A stretch of DNA of 64,000 nt from Kitasatospora sp. SolWspMP-SS2h (GCF_003259315.1 NZ_QLLT01000012.1:172679-236678); one strand, 5' to 3'. Numbered from the stretch's first letter, positions 7,950 to 15,677 are shown. Numbers and translations: made by a program. Notes: a model not told the origin generated them from the sequence alone.

Positions 7950-8965
7950 GGTGCGGTGCTCCTTTTCAGGCTGCCGATGCGGAGGCTGCCGTCCCGGACC
8001 GGCAGCGGGACGGCCGGGGCTTCGGCCCGGGCGCCGGGGGCGGGCGGCGGGTCGTCCAGGAAGTCCGCGCTGGGGACGTGGAAGAAGGTGCCGGTGACGG
8101 CGGTGGAGAAGTCCAGCAGCCGGTCGTGGGCGGCGGGGCCGCGGCCCAGGAACATGTTGCGGAGCATCTCCTCGGTGACCTGCGGGTCGCGGGCATAGCC
8201 GATGAAGTAGGTGCCGCACTCGCCGCCCTCGGCGAAGGAGCCGAACGGCATGTTGAGCCGCCAGATGTCGCGGTCCTCGCCGTCGGGGCCGGTGACGGTG
8301 TTCAGCGCGACGTGCGAGTCGGCGGGCTTGGCGGCGTCGTCGAGTTCGACGTTGTCGAGCTTGGTGCGGCCGATCACCCGTTCCTGGTGCTCGACGCCGA
8401 TCGCGTTCCACCCGGCCATGTCGTGCAGGTACTTCTGCACGACGACGTAGCTGCCGCCGGCGAAGTCCGGGTCCTCGTCGCCGATCAGGACGGCCTCGGC
8501 GGCGTCCCGCCCGGTGGGGTTCTCGGTGCCGTCGACGAAGCCGATCAGGTCGCGGCAGTCGAAGTACCGGAAGCCGTGGGTCTCGTCCAGCACGGTGACC
8601 CGGTCGCCGAGCCGCCGGCTGACCAGGGCGGCCAGCTCGAAGCAGAGGTCCATCCGCTCGGCCCGGACGTGCAGCAGCAGGTCGCCGGGGGTGGCCGGGG
8701 CGAGGTGCCGGGGCCCGGCGAGTTCGACGAAGGGGTGCAGCTGGGCGGGGCGGGGCCCGGCGAACAGGCGGTCCCAGGCGTCGGAGCCGATGCCGAGCAC
8801 CAGGCTGACGTCCTGGCGCGGGGCCCGGGAGCCGACCGAGCGGGCCAGGCCGCCGAGGTCCGGCAGCAGGTCGCGGACGGTCTGCTCGCCGCCGTCCTCG
8901 ATCCCGAGCACCAGGAACACGGCGGCCCCGGTCAGCGTGGAGAGGACCGGTTGGGGCTGCGGCAT
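7946..8965 (-). CDS. DyP-type heme peroxidase with encapsulin loading peptide
   Basis: A 339-residue dye-decolourising peroxidase, bacterial class B/P-type by its short length and layout. GFVDGTENP (142-150) carries the catalytic Asp145; DSHVALN gives the proximal heme His218; IWRLNMPFG gives distal Arg236 and Asn238. After a Pro/Ala linker (about 305-322) the C-terminus ends DGSLRIGSLKRS (325-336), the canonical encapsulin targeting peptide. It uses hydrogen peroxide to oxidise phenolic or unknown physiological substrates. It is first in a two-gene operon with the shell gene. The frame runs upstream of 8965, but MPQPQPVLS is the family start, with GGGAG 8 nt before. Confidence 0.96.
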   Translation of the reverse strand: MPQPQPVLSTLTGAAVFLVLGIEDGGEQTVRDLLPDLGGLARSVGSRAPRQDVSLVLGIGSDAWDRLFAGPRPAQLHPFVELAGPRHLAPATPGDLLLHVRAERMDLCFELAALVSRRLGDRVTVLDETHGFRYFDCRDLIGFVDGTENPTGRDAAEAVLIGDEDPDFAGGSYVVVQKYLHDMAGWNAIGVEHQERVIGRTKLDNVELDDAAKPADSHVALNTVTGPDGEDRDIWRLNMPFGSFAEGGECGTYFIGYARDPQVTEEMLRNMFLGRGPAAHDRLLDFSTAVTGTFFHVPSADFLDDPPPAPGARAEAPAVPLPVRDGSLRIGSLKRSTAP

Positions 8966-9076
8966 GGCGGGTGCTCCCAGAGGGCTGCCGGACGTTCGGA
9001 CGCCCGCCGACCATACCCGGCAAAAGGGTCCAGACTCCGCGACAGCACCCGAATCGGGCGTGTCAGGCGGGGGTTT

Positions 9077-9128
9077 GGGGCCGCCGGGCCGCGCGGGGGC
9101 TCGGGGCCGCCGGGCCGCGCGGGGGCTC
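9077..9128. repeat. 26-bp tandem repeat, two exact copies
   Basis: An exact 26-bp unit fills 9077-9102 and 9103-9128, with the first 6 nt starting again at 9129. It begins GGGGCCGCCGG and ends GGGGGCTC. It sits between the DyP start and the MarR stop and ends 7 bp from that stop codon. Confidence 0.9.
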
Positions 9129-9135
9129 GGGGCCG

Positions 9136-9603
9136 TCAGGACCGCCTGGCCTGCCGCAGCTCGGCCAGCTCCTCGGTCATCCGGGTCAGGAAGCGCACCA
9201 CGGTGGCGACCTGCTCCGGCGCGAACTCGGCCCGGACCCGGTCGGTGCAGTCCGCGACGGGGGCGAACCACTCCCCGGCGATCCGGGCCGCGTCCGGGTG
9301 GTAGCGCACGTGCACCTGCCGCCGGTCGGTGGCGTCCCTGGTGCGGTGGACGTGCCCGGCCCGCTCCAACCGGTCCAGCACCGCGGTCACCGCCCCCGAG
9401 GTCAACCCCAGCTCGGCCCGCAGCCCCCCGGGCGTGATCCCGGGCGGATCGGCCGCCCGCAGCACCGCCAGCAACGCCTGGACGTCCGTCGCGTGCAGGC
9501 CCGAGGCCGCCGCGAAGTCGTGCCCGAGCAGGTTCATCTCGGACGCCAGCCCCTGCAACAACCGCCCGAACTCCCGCTGCGCCACCGGCCGCTCCTCCAC
9601 CAC
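9136..9603 (-). CDS. MarR-family transcriptional regulator
   Basis: A 155-residue winged-helix protein. Helices FGRLLQGLASEMNLLGHDFA, then the recognition region ITPGGLRAELGLTSGAVTAV, LDRLERAGHVHRTRDATDRR (wing) and a C-terminal dimerisation helix pair. The DRR wing motif is the MarR hallmark. The GTG at 9603 has GGAGGGG 4-5 nt upstream; the frame continues to 9900 without a better start. It lies upstream of and in the same direction as the DyP-encapsulin operon (170 bp), so regulating that operon is possible, but no palindrome marks the gap. Confidence 0.85.
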   Translation of the reverse strand: MVEERPVAQREFGRLLQGLASEMNLLGHDFAAASGLHATDVQALLAVLRAADPPGITPGGLRAELGLTSGAVTAVLDRLERAGHVHRTRDATDRRQVHVRYHPDAARIAGEWFAPVADCTDRVRAEFAPEQVATVVRFLTRMTEELAELRQARRS

Positions 9604-10000
9604 ACCCCTCCACCCACCTGCCGCCCTGCCCGCCCGACCCTGCCGCCCCGACCCTAGCGCGACCCCCTCCGACCGACCGCGCAGGCACCGCAGCGCGGCG
9701 GAACGGCGCCAAGCGCCTCCGGCGGGACCCGGCGCACCCGGAACGCGGGCCCGCCCGACCGGACCCGGGGACCGACGGCGGGCGGCCACTGCGCACCGCA
9801 CCCCCGCCCGGCCCCGACTCCCGCCGGAGGCAAGTGCGTTCCCCGCACCGTCCCGTTCCGCCCGCGCCCGGCGGCACCGGCGGGCCGCAGGGACCGACAC
9901 CGGCGGGAACCCCTCGGCCCTCCCCCGGCCGACGCCGCACCACGAAGCGGACCTCCGCCCCGGACATCCCGGCCGGCCGCCAGGGGCAAGGGCGTTCCCC
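9604..10000. other. non-coding spacer with a diverged copy of the next gene's end
   Basis: No supported gene. The segment 9831-9870 is an imperfect copy of 9987-10026, which includes the last codons of the MerR gene; both share AAGNGCGTTCCCC and CCCGTTCCGCCCGCGCC. A local duplication of the gene's 3' end is the simplest reading. Confidence 0.5.
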
Positions 10001-10936
10001 TCACCGCCCCGTTCCGCCCGCGCCCAGCGCGCCCGTCAGCAGGGCGAGGGCGCCCGGGAGGTCGCGGGGGGCCAGGGCGTCGGCTGGGCGGGTGGTGCGG
10101 TGCCAGCCGGGACCGGCGGCGAGGAGGGTGGGGCGGACCCGGGAGCCGCGGCCGCCCCAGGCGGTGGTGGCGGTGGCGCGGACGGGGACCGGGTCGGCGG
10201 TGGCGCGGGTCTGCGACCAGAGCAGGACGGCGGCCGGGCCGGTGCGGCGGACGGCTTCGGCGAGGGCCTCGGCGGGCACCGCGGCGCCGAAGACCCGGAA
10301 GGGCAGGCCGCGTTCGGCGAGGGCGGCGGCCACCGCCTCCAGCGGGAGGGTGTGCTGCTCGCCGGGCATCGCGGCCAGCAGCACGGGCGGCCCGGGGGCG
10401 GCGACCGGGGGTTCGGCGACCCGGCGCAGCGCGCTGGAGACGTGCCAGGAGAGCAGGTGCTCGACCTCGACGTACCGCTCCCCGCTGCGGGCCCAGCGGC
10501 GTCCGGCGGCGCGCAGCGCGGGGGCCATCACGTCCGTCCAGGCGGTGACGGCGCCGAGCCGTTCGACGCTGCCGTGCAGGATGCGGGCGACCTCGGGGCT
10601 GTCCAGGCGGCGGGCCGCGCGGGCCAGTCCGCGCACCTCGGGCCGGACCGCCCCGGCCGGTCCGGGGGCCGTCGGCGGCGGGCCGTCCGCCGTTCCGGCC
10701 AGGGCGGGGGCGAGCCGGGCGGCCTCGGCGGGCGGCACCCCGCGCGCGGTGAGGCGGCACATCGCCTCCAGCACGGCCACGTCCCGGGGCGTCCAGCGCC
10801 GGTGGTGCCCGGCCTCCCGTTCGGCCGGGCCGATGCCGTAACGGCGTTCCCAGGAGCGGACGGTGGTCGGCGACACCCCGAGCCGCCGGGCGACCGCCCC
10901 GGTGCTCGTTCCCGCCTCGGCCGGTTCTGCTGACAC
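10001..10936 (-). CDS. MerR-family regulator with B12-binding-like C-terminal domain
   Basis: About 311 residues. N-terminal MerR helix-turn-helix (STGAVARRLGVSPTTVRSWE, then RYGIGP), as in LitR/CarH/BldC-like regulators. The middle helical region ends in VEVEHLLSWHVSSAL, which resembles the cobalamin-cap helix bundle of CarH. The C-terminal Rossmann-like domain has GEQHTLPLEAVAAALAERGL where cobalamin binders carry E/D-x-H-x-x-G; here the Gly is Pro, and the W-to-EH spacing in the cap is one residue longer than in CarH. So B12 light-sensing is doubtful. GTG at 10936 is chosen because TAGGCT ends 6 nt upstream; GTG at 10939 also fits. Confidence 0.8.
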   Translation of the reverse strand: MSAEPAEAGTSTGAVARRLGVSPTTVRSWERRYGIGPAEREAGHHRRWTPRDVAVLEAMCRLTARGVPPAEAARLAPALAGTADGPPPTAPGPAGAVRPEVRGLARAARRLDSPEVARILHGSVERLGAVTAWTDVMAPALRAAGRRWARSGERYVEVEHLLSWHVSSALRRVAEPPVAAPGPPVLLAAMPGEQHTLPLEAVAAALAERGLPFRVFGAAVPAEALAEAVRRTGPAAVLLWSQTRATADPVPVRATATTAWGGRGSRVRPTLLAAGPGWHRTTRPADALAPRDLPGALALLTGALGAGGTGR

Positions 10937-10942
10937 CACGTC

Positions 10943-10948
10943 AGCCTA
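10943..10948 (-). promoter_or_regulatory. -10 hexamer, leaderless MerR transcript
   Basis: TAGGCT on the reverse strand ends 6 nt before the GTG at 10936, with no Shine-Dalgarno, which favours that start over the GTG one codon upstream. Confidence 0.45.
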
Positions 10949-11032
10949 GGGCCTACCGGAGGCCCCCGGTGCCGCCACCGTCACCGCCACCGCCGCCGAC
11001 GGCCGTCGACGCCGCGTGGACTCGGTTCCCCG

Positions 11033-11055
11033 AATCTCTCAATGATTGAGATATT
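11033..11055. promoter_or_regulatory. near-perfect palindromic operator of the MMPL gene
   Basis: Two 11-bp arms around one base: AATCTCTCAAT (11033-11043), G, ATTGAGATATT (11045-11055), with one mismatch. It overlaps the -10 of the MMPL promoter, so a bound repressor would block transcription. The size and symmetry fit a MarR or TetR dimer; which protein is unknown. Confidence 0.7.
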
Positions 11056-11057
11056 CT
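11052..11057 (+). promoter_or_regulatory. -10 hexamer, leaderless MMPL transcript
   Basis: TATTCT ends 6 nt before the ATG at 11064. There is no Shine-Dalgarno, and the palindrome at 11033-11055 covers its first four bases. Confidence 0.55.
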
Positions 11058-11063
11058 CCGCTC

Positions 11064-13163
11064 ATGTCGACTCCCGCCCCGCCCGCACCCGCCGCCCCCG
11101 CGCCCCCGTCCGCCCCGCGCCGGCTGCGCTTCCTGCTCCCGCTCGTGCTGCTGCTGGTCTGGCTGGCGCTCGGCGGCGCGCTCGGACCGTTCGCGGGGAA
11201 GCTGGGCGAGGTGTCGACCAACGACGGGGCGGCGTTCCTGCCGCGCAGCGCGGAGTCGACCCGGGTCGCCCAGCTGGAGAAGGACTTCCGGACCGAGTCG
11301 ACGCTGCCGGTGGTGCTGGTCTGGGAGGCGCGGTCCGGGCAGGTCGACGAGGCGCTGCGGGCCGCCGCCGGGCAGGCGCTGGCCGCGGCGGCGGAGGTGC
11401 CCGGCACCACCGGGCAGGCGTCGCCGCTGCTGCCCTCCGAGGACGGGCGGGCGCTGGAGGCGGTGGTGCAGCTGCGCGCCGACCTCGGGCCGGACACCAA
11501 GGACGCGGTCACGGCGATCCGCGAGCGCGCCGAGCAGGTGCCGGACGCGGTGGCCGGGGTGGCCGGGCCGGCGGCGGTGCTGGCCGACCTGTCGGGGGCG
11601 TTCGCGGGCATCGACGGCCTGCTGCTCGGGGTGGCGCTCGGCGTGGTGCTGCTGATCCTGGTGCTGGTGTACCGGGCGGTGCTGCTGCCGGTGCTGGTGA
11701 TCCTGGGCGCGGTGTTCGCGCTCGGCGTGGCCTGCGCGATCGTGTACGCGCTGGCGCAGCACGGCGTGGTGCGGGTGGACGGGCAGGTGCAGGGGCTGCT
11801 GTCGATCCTGGTGATCGGCGCGGCCACCGACTACGGGCTGCTGCTGTCCGCCCGCTTCCGCGAGGAACTCGCCACCGGACCGGACCGGTTCACCGCCGCC
11901 CGCACCGCGCTGCGCCGCTCGGCGGAGCCGATCGCCGCCTCGGGCCTGACGGTCGGGCTGGGCCTGCTGGTGCTGCTGCTCTCGGACCTGACGAACAACC
12001 GGGCGCTCGGCCCGGTCGGCGCGATCGGCATCGCCTGCGCCGTGCTGTCCGCGCTGACCTTCCTCCCGGCGGTGCTCGCGCTGTGCGGCCGGGCCGCGTT
12101 CTGGCCGGCCCGGCCCGCCGCCGACGGCCGGGGCGGCTCGCACCGGGTCTGGCAGCGGGTCGCCGACCTGGTGGGCCGCCGTCCGCGCGCCCTGTGGGTG
12201 GGGACGGCGGCGGTGCTGGCGGCGCTCGCGGCCTGCTCCCCGCTGCTGGACGCCCGGGGCGTGCCGCAGTCCGAACTGTTCACCACCCCCCAGCCCTCGG
12301 TCGCCGCGCAGCGCCTGCTGTCGGCGCACTTCCCGGGCGGCTCGGGCAACCCGGCGGTGATCGTCGCGAACGCCGACCGGGCCGAGGAGGTGGCGGCGGC
12401 CGCGCAGGTGCCCGGCGTGGCCTCGGTCCGCCCGTACACCGGCGGCGCGCCCACCGACCCGCCGGTGACCGCGAACGGCCTGGTCCGGCTGGACGCGACG
12501 CTCACCGACCCGGCCGACAGCGACGCCGCGCTCGCCACCGTCGGCCGGCTGCGCACCGCCGTGCACGCCGTGGACGGGGCCGACGCCCTGGTCGGCGGCT
12601 ACTCGGCGCAGCAGGCCGACACCCGGGCCACCGCGGAGCGCGACCGGACGCTGATCATGCCGGTGGTGCTGCTGTGCATCCTGGTGGTGCTGGTCCTGCT
12701 GCTGCGCTCGGTGCTGGCGCCGGTGCTGCTGGCCGCGACGGTGGCGCTCTCCTACCTGGCCACGCTGGGCGTCTCGGCGCTGGTGTTCCCGCACGTGTTC
12801 GGGTTCTCGGCGACCGATCCGTCCGTCCCGCTGTACGGGTTCGTGTTCCTGGTCGCGCTGGGCGTGGACTACAACATCTTCCTGATGACCCGGGTCCGCG
12901 AGGAGACCGCGGCGCTCGGCACCCGGGCCGGCGTCCTGCGCGGCCTGACCGCGACCGGCGGCGTCATCACCTCCGCGGGCGTGGTGCTGGCCGCGACCTT
13001 CGCCGCCCTCGGGGTGATCCCGCTCGCCTTCCTCGCCCAGATCGCCTTCATCGTGGCCTTCGGCGTCCTGCTCGACACCCTGCTGGTGCGCTCGCTGCTC
13101 GTCCCGGCCCTGGTGCACGACATCGGCGGCCGGGTCTGGTGGCCGGCCCGCCGGGCGGACTGA
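11064..13163 (+). CDS. MMPL-family RND exporter
   Basis: A 699-residue inner-membrane protein with the two-fold RND layout: one helix near residues 20-40, an extracellular domain, five helices (about 185-345), a long central loop, then the same arrangement again. Landmarks are GAATDYGLLLSARFREEL and FLVALGVDYNIFLMTRVREE, the paired GxxxDY signatures of MMPL proteins that carry the proton-relay aspartates. MMPL proteins export lipids or small hydrophobic compounds in actinobacteria; the substrate is unknown. The ATG at 11064 follows a leaderless -10. It converges with the sigma gene 6 bp away. Confidence 0.92.
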   Translation: MSTPAPPAPAAPAPPSAPRRLRFLLPLVLLLVWLALGGALGPFAGKLGEVSTNDGAAFLPRSAESTRVAQLEKDFRTESTLPVVLVWEARSGQVDEALRAAAGQALAAAAEVPGTTGQASPLLPSEDGRALEAVVQLRADLGPDTKDAVTAIRERAEQVPDAVAGVAGPAAVLADLSGAFAGIDGLLLGVALGVVLLILVLVYRAVLLPVLVILGAVFALGVACAIVYALAQHGVVRVDGQVQGLLSILVIGAATDYGLLLSARFREELATGPDRFTAARTALRRSAEPIAASGLTVGLGLLVLLLSDLTNNRALGPVGAIGIACAVLSALTFLPAVLALCGRAAFWPARPAADGRGGSHRVWQRVADLVGRRPRALWVGTAAVLAALAACSPLLDARGVPQSELFTTPQPSVAAQRLLSAHFPGGSGNPAVIVANADRAEEVAAAAQVPGVASVRPYTGGAPTDPPVTANGLVRLDATLTDPADSDAALATVGRLRTAVHAVDGADALVGGYSAQQADTRATAERDRTLIMPVVLLCILVVLVLLLRSVLAPVLLAATVALSYLATLGVSALVFPHVFGFSATDPSVPLYGFVFLVALGVDYNIFLMTRVREETAALGTRAGVLRGLTATGGVITSAGVVLAATFAALGVIPLAFLAQIAFIVAFGVLLDTLLVRSLLVPALVHDIGGRVWWPARRAD

Positions 13164-13169
13164 GGGCGC

Positions 13170-13745
13170 TCAGGCCGGTCGCGGTTCCGGTTGCGGTTGC
13201 GGTTCCAGTTCCGTCCGCAGCCGCCGCAGGCCGTCCCGCACCCGGCTCTTGACCGTGCCCAGCGGGGTGTCCAGCAGCGCGGCGATCCGGGTCTGGGTGC
13301 AGCCGCCCCAGTAGGCGAGGGCGAGCGCCTCGCGCTGGGCGGGGGCGAGGGCGGCCAGGGCCGCGCGCACGGCGCGGCCCTCCAGCCGGCGTTCGGCCTC
13401 GGTGGCGACGCTGTCGTACGCGGGACGGTACTCGCGCAGGGCGGCGGTGCGCTCGCGCTCGGCCCCGGCGCGGGCGGCGCGGACCCGGTCGACGGCTCGG
13501 TGGTGGGCGGCGGTCAGGGCCCAGGCGTGCACGCTGCCGCGGTCGGGGCGGTAGCGGTCGGCGGTGCGCCAGAGCTCCAGGAACACCTCCTGGACGACCT
13601 CCTCGCTCTGCGCCCGGTCGCGCAGCACCCGCCGCACCGCCGCCCCGACCGGACCGAGCAGGTGCCGGTACAGCGCCTCGAAGGCGTCCCGCTCGCCCCG
13701 GGCGACCCGGGCCACCAGTTCGCCGCCGCACGCTTCCACCGTCAC
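13170..13745 (-). CDS. ECF RNA polymerase sigma factor (SigK-like)
   Basis: About 191 residues with region 2 (EALYRHLLGPVGAAVRRVLR, then SEEVVQEVFLELWRTADRYR) and region 4 (LAPAQREALALAYWGGCTQT, then IAALLDTPLGTVKSRVRDGL). The YWGGCTQTRIA pattern resembles the SigK/ECF19 class. No cognate zinc anti-sigma is adjacent; the upstream gene is a small multi-helix membrane protein, which could be the partner (inference). GTG at 13745 is preferred because GACCGT precedes it by 6 nt; GTG at 13781 would add 12 residues. The C-terminus is a PQPEP-type tail. Confidence 0.85.
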   Translation of the reverse strand: MTVEACGGELVARVARGERDAFEALYRHLLGPVGAAVRRVLRDRAQSEEVVQEVFLELWRTADRYRPDRGSVHAWALTAAHHRAVDRVRAARAGAERERTAALREYRPAYDSVATEAERRLEGRAVRAALAALAPAQREALALAYWGGCTQTRIAALLDTPLGTVKSRVRDGLRRLRTELEPQPQPEPRPA

Positions 13746-13802
13746 CCCGCCACGGTCGTCCCACCCCCGGCCGGACGCCACTCGCAGCGTCCGTGCAGCG
13801 TT

Positions 13803-14312
13803 TCAGCGGGTGACGGCGACCAGCACGGCCAGCAGGGCGAGCAGCCCGGCCACGGCGCCGTGGACGACGGGGCGGTGGCGCCGGCCGCGACCGGCCGCGG
13901 TACCGGTGCCGTCCCCGGCCGCGGCGCCGGGCGGGTCGGTCAGCGCGCCGAAGGCGGTCGCGGTGACCAGGACGGCCGCCAGGTAGCCGAGGGCCAGTCC
14001 GCCGGAGGGCCCGTGCCCGGAGCCCTGTTCGACGCCGCCGGCCAGCTGGGCCACCAGCATGGCGACGAGCACGAACACCAGCACGGCGATCACCGTGGCG
14101 GGCCGCCGGTTCCCGGGGCGGGCCTGCCAGAACGGGCCGAGGAAGCCCACCGCCGACATCGCCACGACGATCACCGCGCCCGACGGGAACGCACCGTCGC
14201 CGAAGACCGCCGACAGCCCCCGGACCACCAGCGCGACGACCGCCCCGAGCCCCACCCCGGGCGCCCCGGCCCGGAACCCGGCCCGCGCACCCTCCCACCC
14301 CGATTCACTCAC
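13803..14312 (-). CDS. small polytopic membrane protein
   Basis: A 169-residue protein with about five hydrophobic segments (for example VGLGAVVALVVRGLSAVFG, AVIVVAMSAVGFLGPF, TVIAVLVFVLVAMLVAQLAG and a C-terminal AVAGLLALLAVLVAV). A basic, Gly-rich loop lies before the last helix. I do not recognise a family. It ends 57 bp before the chosen sigma start, or 21 bp before the alternative, in the same direction, so it is probably co-transcribed; it may modulate that sigma factor, but it shows no anti-sigma motif. Confidence 0.7.
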   Translation of the reverse strand: MSESGWEGARAGFRAGAPGVGLGAVVALVVRGLSAVFGDGAFPSGAVIVVAMSAVGFLGPFWQARPGNRRPATVIAVLVFVLVAMLVAQLAGGVEQGSGHGPSGGLALGYLAAVLVTATAFGALTDPPGAAAGDGTGTAAGRGRRHRPVVHGAVAGLLALLAVLVAVTR

Positions 14313-14318
14313 CCCCGG

Positions 14319-14324
14319 AACCTA
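14319..14324 (-). promoter_or_regulatory. -10 hexamer, leaderless transcript of the membrane-protein/sigma operon
   Basis: TAGGTT on the reverse strand ends 6 nt before the GTG at 14312, with no Shine-Dalgarno. Confidence 0.5.
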
Positions 14325-14342
14325 CCGCCCGCCCCGCCCGCG

Positions 14343-14852
14343 TCACCACCGGGCGTTGAGCACCGCGAGGCCCGACGCGCCCGCCTCGAAGCCGGCCGGC
14401 AGCGCGTCCGGCGAGGCCGCCGGGCCGGGGTGGTCGACCAGCAGGACGGCCCGGGCCTCGCCGTCCCGGTCGGCGGGGACGACGTCGGCGGCCGGTTCGC
14501 GGCGCAGCAGCGGCACCCACGCGTCCCCGCCCTCGTTCTCGGTCGACACGTCGGCGAACTCGGCGAACTCGGCGAGCAGGTCGGGCTGTTCGGCGAGGCG
14601 GCGGACGAGGACGGCGCGGGTGGTGACCAGGGTGACGGCGAGCCGGTCGCCGGTGCGGGTGTAGCGGGCGGCCAGGTCGTGGGGCAGGAGGTGGTGGACG
14701 CCCTCCTCGCCCTCGTGGCCGTGGCCCAGGAGGCTGCGGACGGCCCGCTCGCCGGGCTCGGCGGAGGCGGTGTCGACGGAGAGCAGCACGCCGACGTCCG
14801 CCGCCCCGGACGGCGGGACGGCGGTGATCCGGATACCGGGAGAGGCGTTCAC
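14343..14852 (-). CDS. hypothetical protein, 169 aa
   Basis: GTG start. Soluble alpha/beta protein without signal peptide; strands such as VGVLLSVDTA and DRLAVTLVTTRAVLVRRLAE alternate with helices, and the C-terminus reads ARAVLLVDHPGPAASPDALP. A GHGHEGEEGVHHLLPHD stretch is His-rich and could bind metal. Transcribed in the same direction as the membrane-protein gene, 30 bp upstream of it, but that gene has its own promoter-like element. Family and role not recognised. Confidence 0.6.
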   Translation of the reverse strand: MNASPGIRITAVPPSGAADVGVLLSVDTASAEPGERAVRSLLGHGHEGEEGVHHLLPHDLAARYTRTGDRLAVTLVTTRAVLVRRLAEQPDLLAEFAEFADVSTENEGGDAWVPLLRREPAADVVPADRDGEARAVLLVDHPGPAASPDALPAGFEAGASGLAVLNARW

Positions 14853-14903
14853 GGCCCCAGCCGAGCAGGGCCCGCCGACAGCCGGGCAGCGGCGGTGCGC
14901 CTT

Positions 14904-15086
14904 CTAGTTCGCCGAGTTGCCGCCCGTCCAGCTGTGGTTGGCGGCGCGGTGGTGGCGGGAGACCGCGACGTCCCGGTCGACCTGGGCGCGGTGGGCCTCG
15001 GTGTGGTCGTACGCCTGGCGCTTGTGGCGGAAGGGCCGGGCGGCCGCGCGGGCTGCCGAGGCGGCGAGTGCGAGCAGGCGCGGCAT
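14904..15086 (-). CDS. small basic protein, 60 aa
   Basis: The ATG at 15086 has GGAGGGGG about 7 nt upstream. The product starts MPRLLALAASAARAAARPFR, an amphipathic or weakly hydrophobic helix, then a charged section with several His and Arg (YDHTEAHRAQVDRDVAVSRH) and ends TGGNSAN. Its size and composition fit a conserved small actinomycete protein, but I do not know its function. The frame is open further upstream without a start as good. Confidence 0.55.
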   Translation of the reverse strand: MPRLLALAASAARAAARPFRHKRQAYDHTEAHRAQVDRDVAVSRHHRAANHSWTGGNSAN

Positions 15087-15207
15087 GGTGGGACCCCCTC
15101 CGTGGCCGGGCCCTGGACGCGGCCCGGATGCCGTCAGCGTACCCGGCGAAGGGGTGGTCAAGCCTCAAGGGAGGCTCAGGAGTTGGCGGGGGCGCGCCGG
15201 GGCGGGC

Positions 15208-15579
15208 TCAGGAGCCGGCGGCGGTGTACCAGTGCTCGCGGACGGCGTCGGTGGGCCGCGGCTCGCCCAGGTCGGGGCCGCCCCAGTGGGCCAGCGCCTC
15301 GACCACGGGGCGCAGTTCGGTGCCGCGGGGGGTGAGTTCGTAGACGGTGGCGTTGGCGGGGCGTTCCAGGCGGCGGCGCTCCACCAGCCCCTCGCCCTCC
15401 AGTTGCTTGAGCCGGGTGGCGAGGATGTCGGTGGAGACGCCGGGCAGGTCGGCGTGCAGGTCGGTGTAGCGGCGCGGTCCGCCGAGGAGTTCACGGACGA
15501 TCAGGAGGCTCCAGCGCTCCCCCACCGCGTCCAGGGCGCGGGCGACGGCGCAGTACTGGTCGTAGCTTCGGCGTGGCAT
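15208..15579 (-). CDS. HxlR-family winged-helix regulator
   Basis: A 123-residue protein matching HxlR regulators along its length: YDQYCAVARALDAVGERWSL, LIVRELLGGPRRYTDLHADL, then recognition helix GVSTDILATRLKQLEGEGLV and wing ERRRLERPANATVYELT. The single N-terminal Cys (residue 9) is a possible redox or electrophile sensor as in several HxlR proteins (family knowledge). Divergent from the aminotransferase; inverted repeats in between are likely operators. The start is fixed by a leaderless-type -10. Confidence 0.92.
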   Translation of the reverse strand: MPRRSYDQYCAVARALDAVGERWSLLIVRELLGGPRRYTDLHADLPGVSTDILATRLKQLEGEGLVERRRLERPANATVYELTPRGTELRPVVEALAHWGGPDLGEPRPTDAVREHWYTAAGS

Positions 15580-15585
15580 GACGTC

Positions 15586-15591
15586 AGCATA
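15586..15591 (-). promoter_or_regulatory. -10 hexamer, leaderless HxlR transcript
   Basis: TATGCT on the reverse strand ends 6 nt before the ATG at 15579; no Shine-Dalgarno. Confidence 0.55.
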
Positions 15592-15600
15592 GCCAATAGG

Positions 15601-15625
15601 TTGGACTTTCCAAGTCCTTACTTGG
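15601..15625. promoter_or_regulatory. overlapping inverted repeats, probable HxlR operator
   Basis: Three perfect inverted repeats share bases: TTGGA-N3-TCCAA (15601-15613), GGACTT-N3-AAGTCC (15603-15617) and CCAAGT-N4-ACTTGG (15610-15625). The cluster lies just upstream of the HxlR -10 and about 55 bp before the aminotransferase start, well placed for autoregulation plus control of the divergent gene. Confidence 0.65.
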
Positions 15626-15677
15626 TAGAACGAAGCAAGCCGGCCACAGGGGCTCGGTGAGGGTCGGGAGGCCGCTG

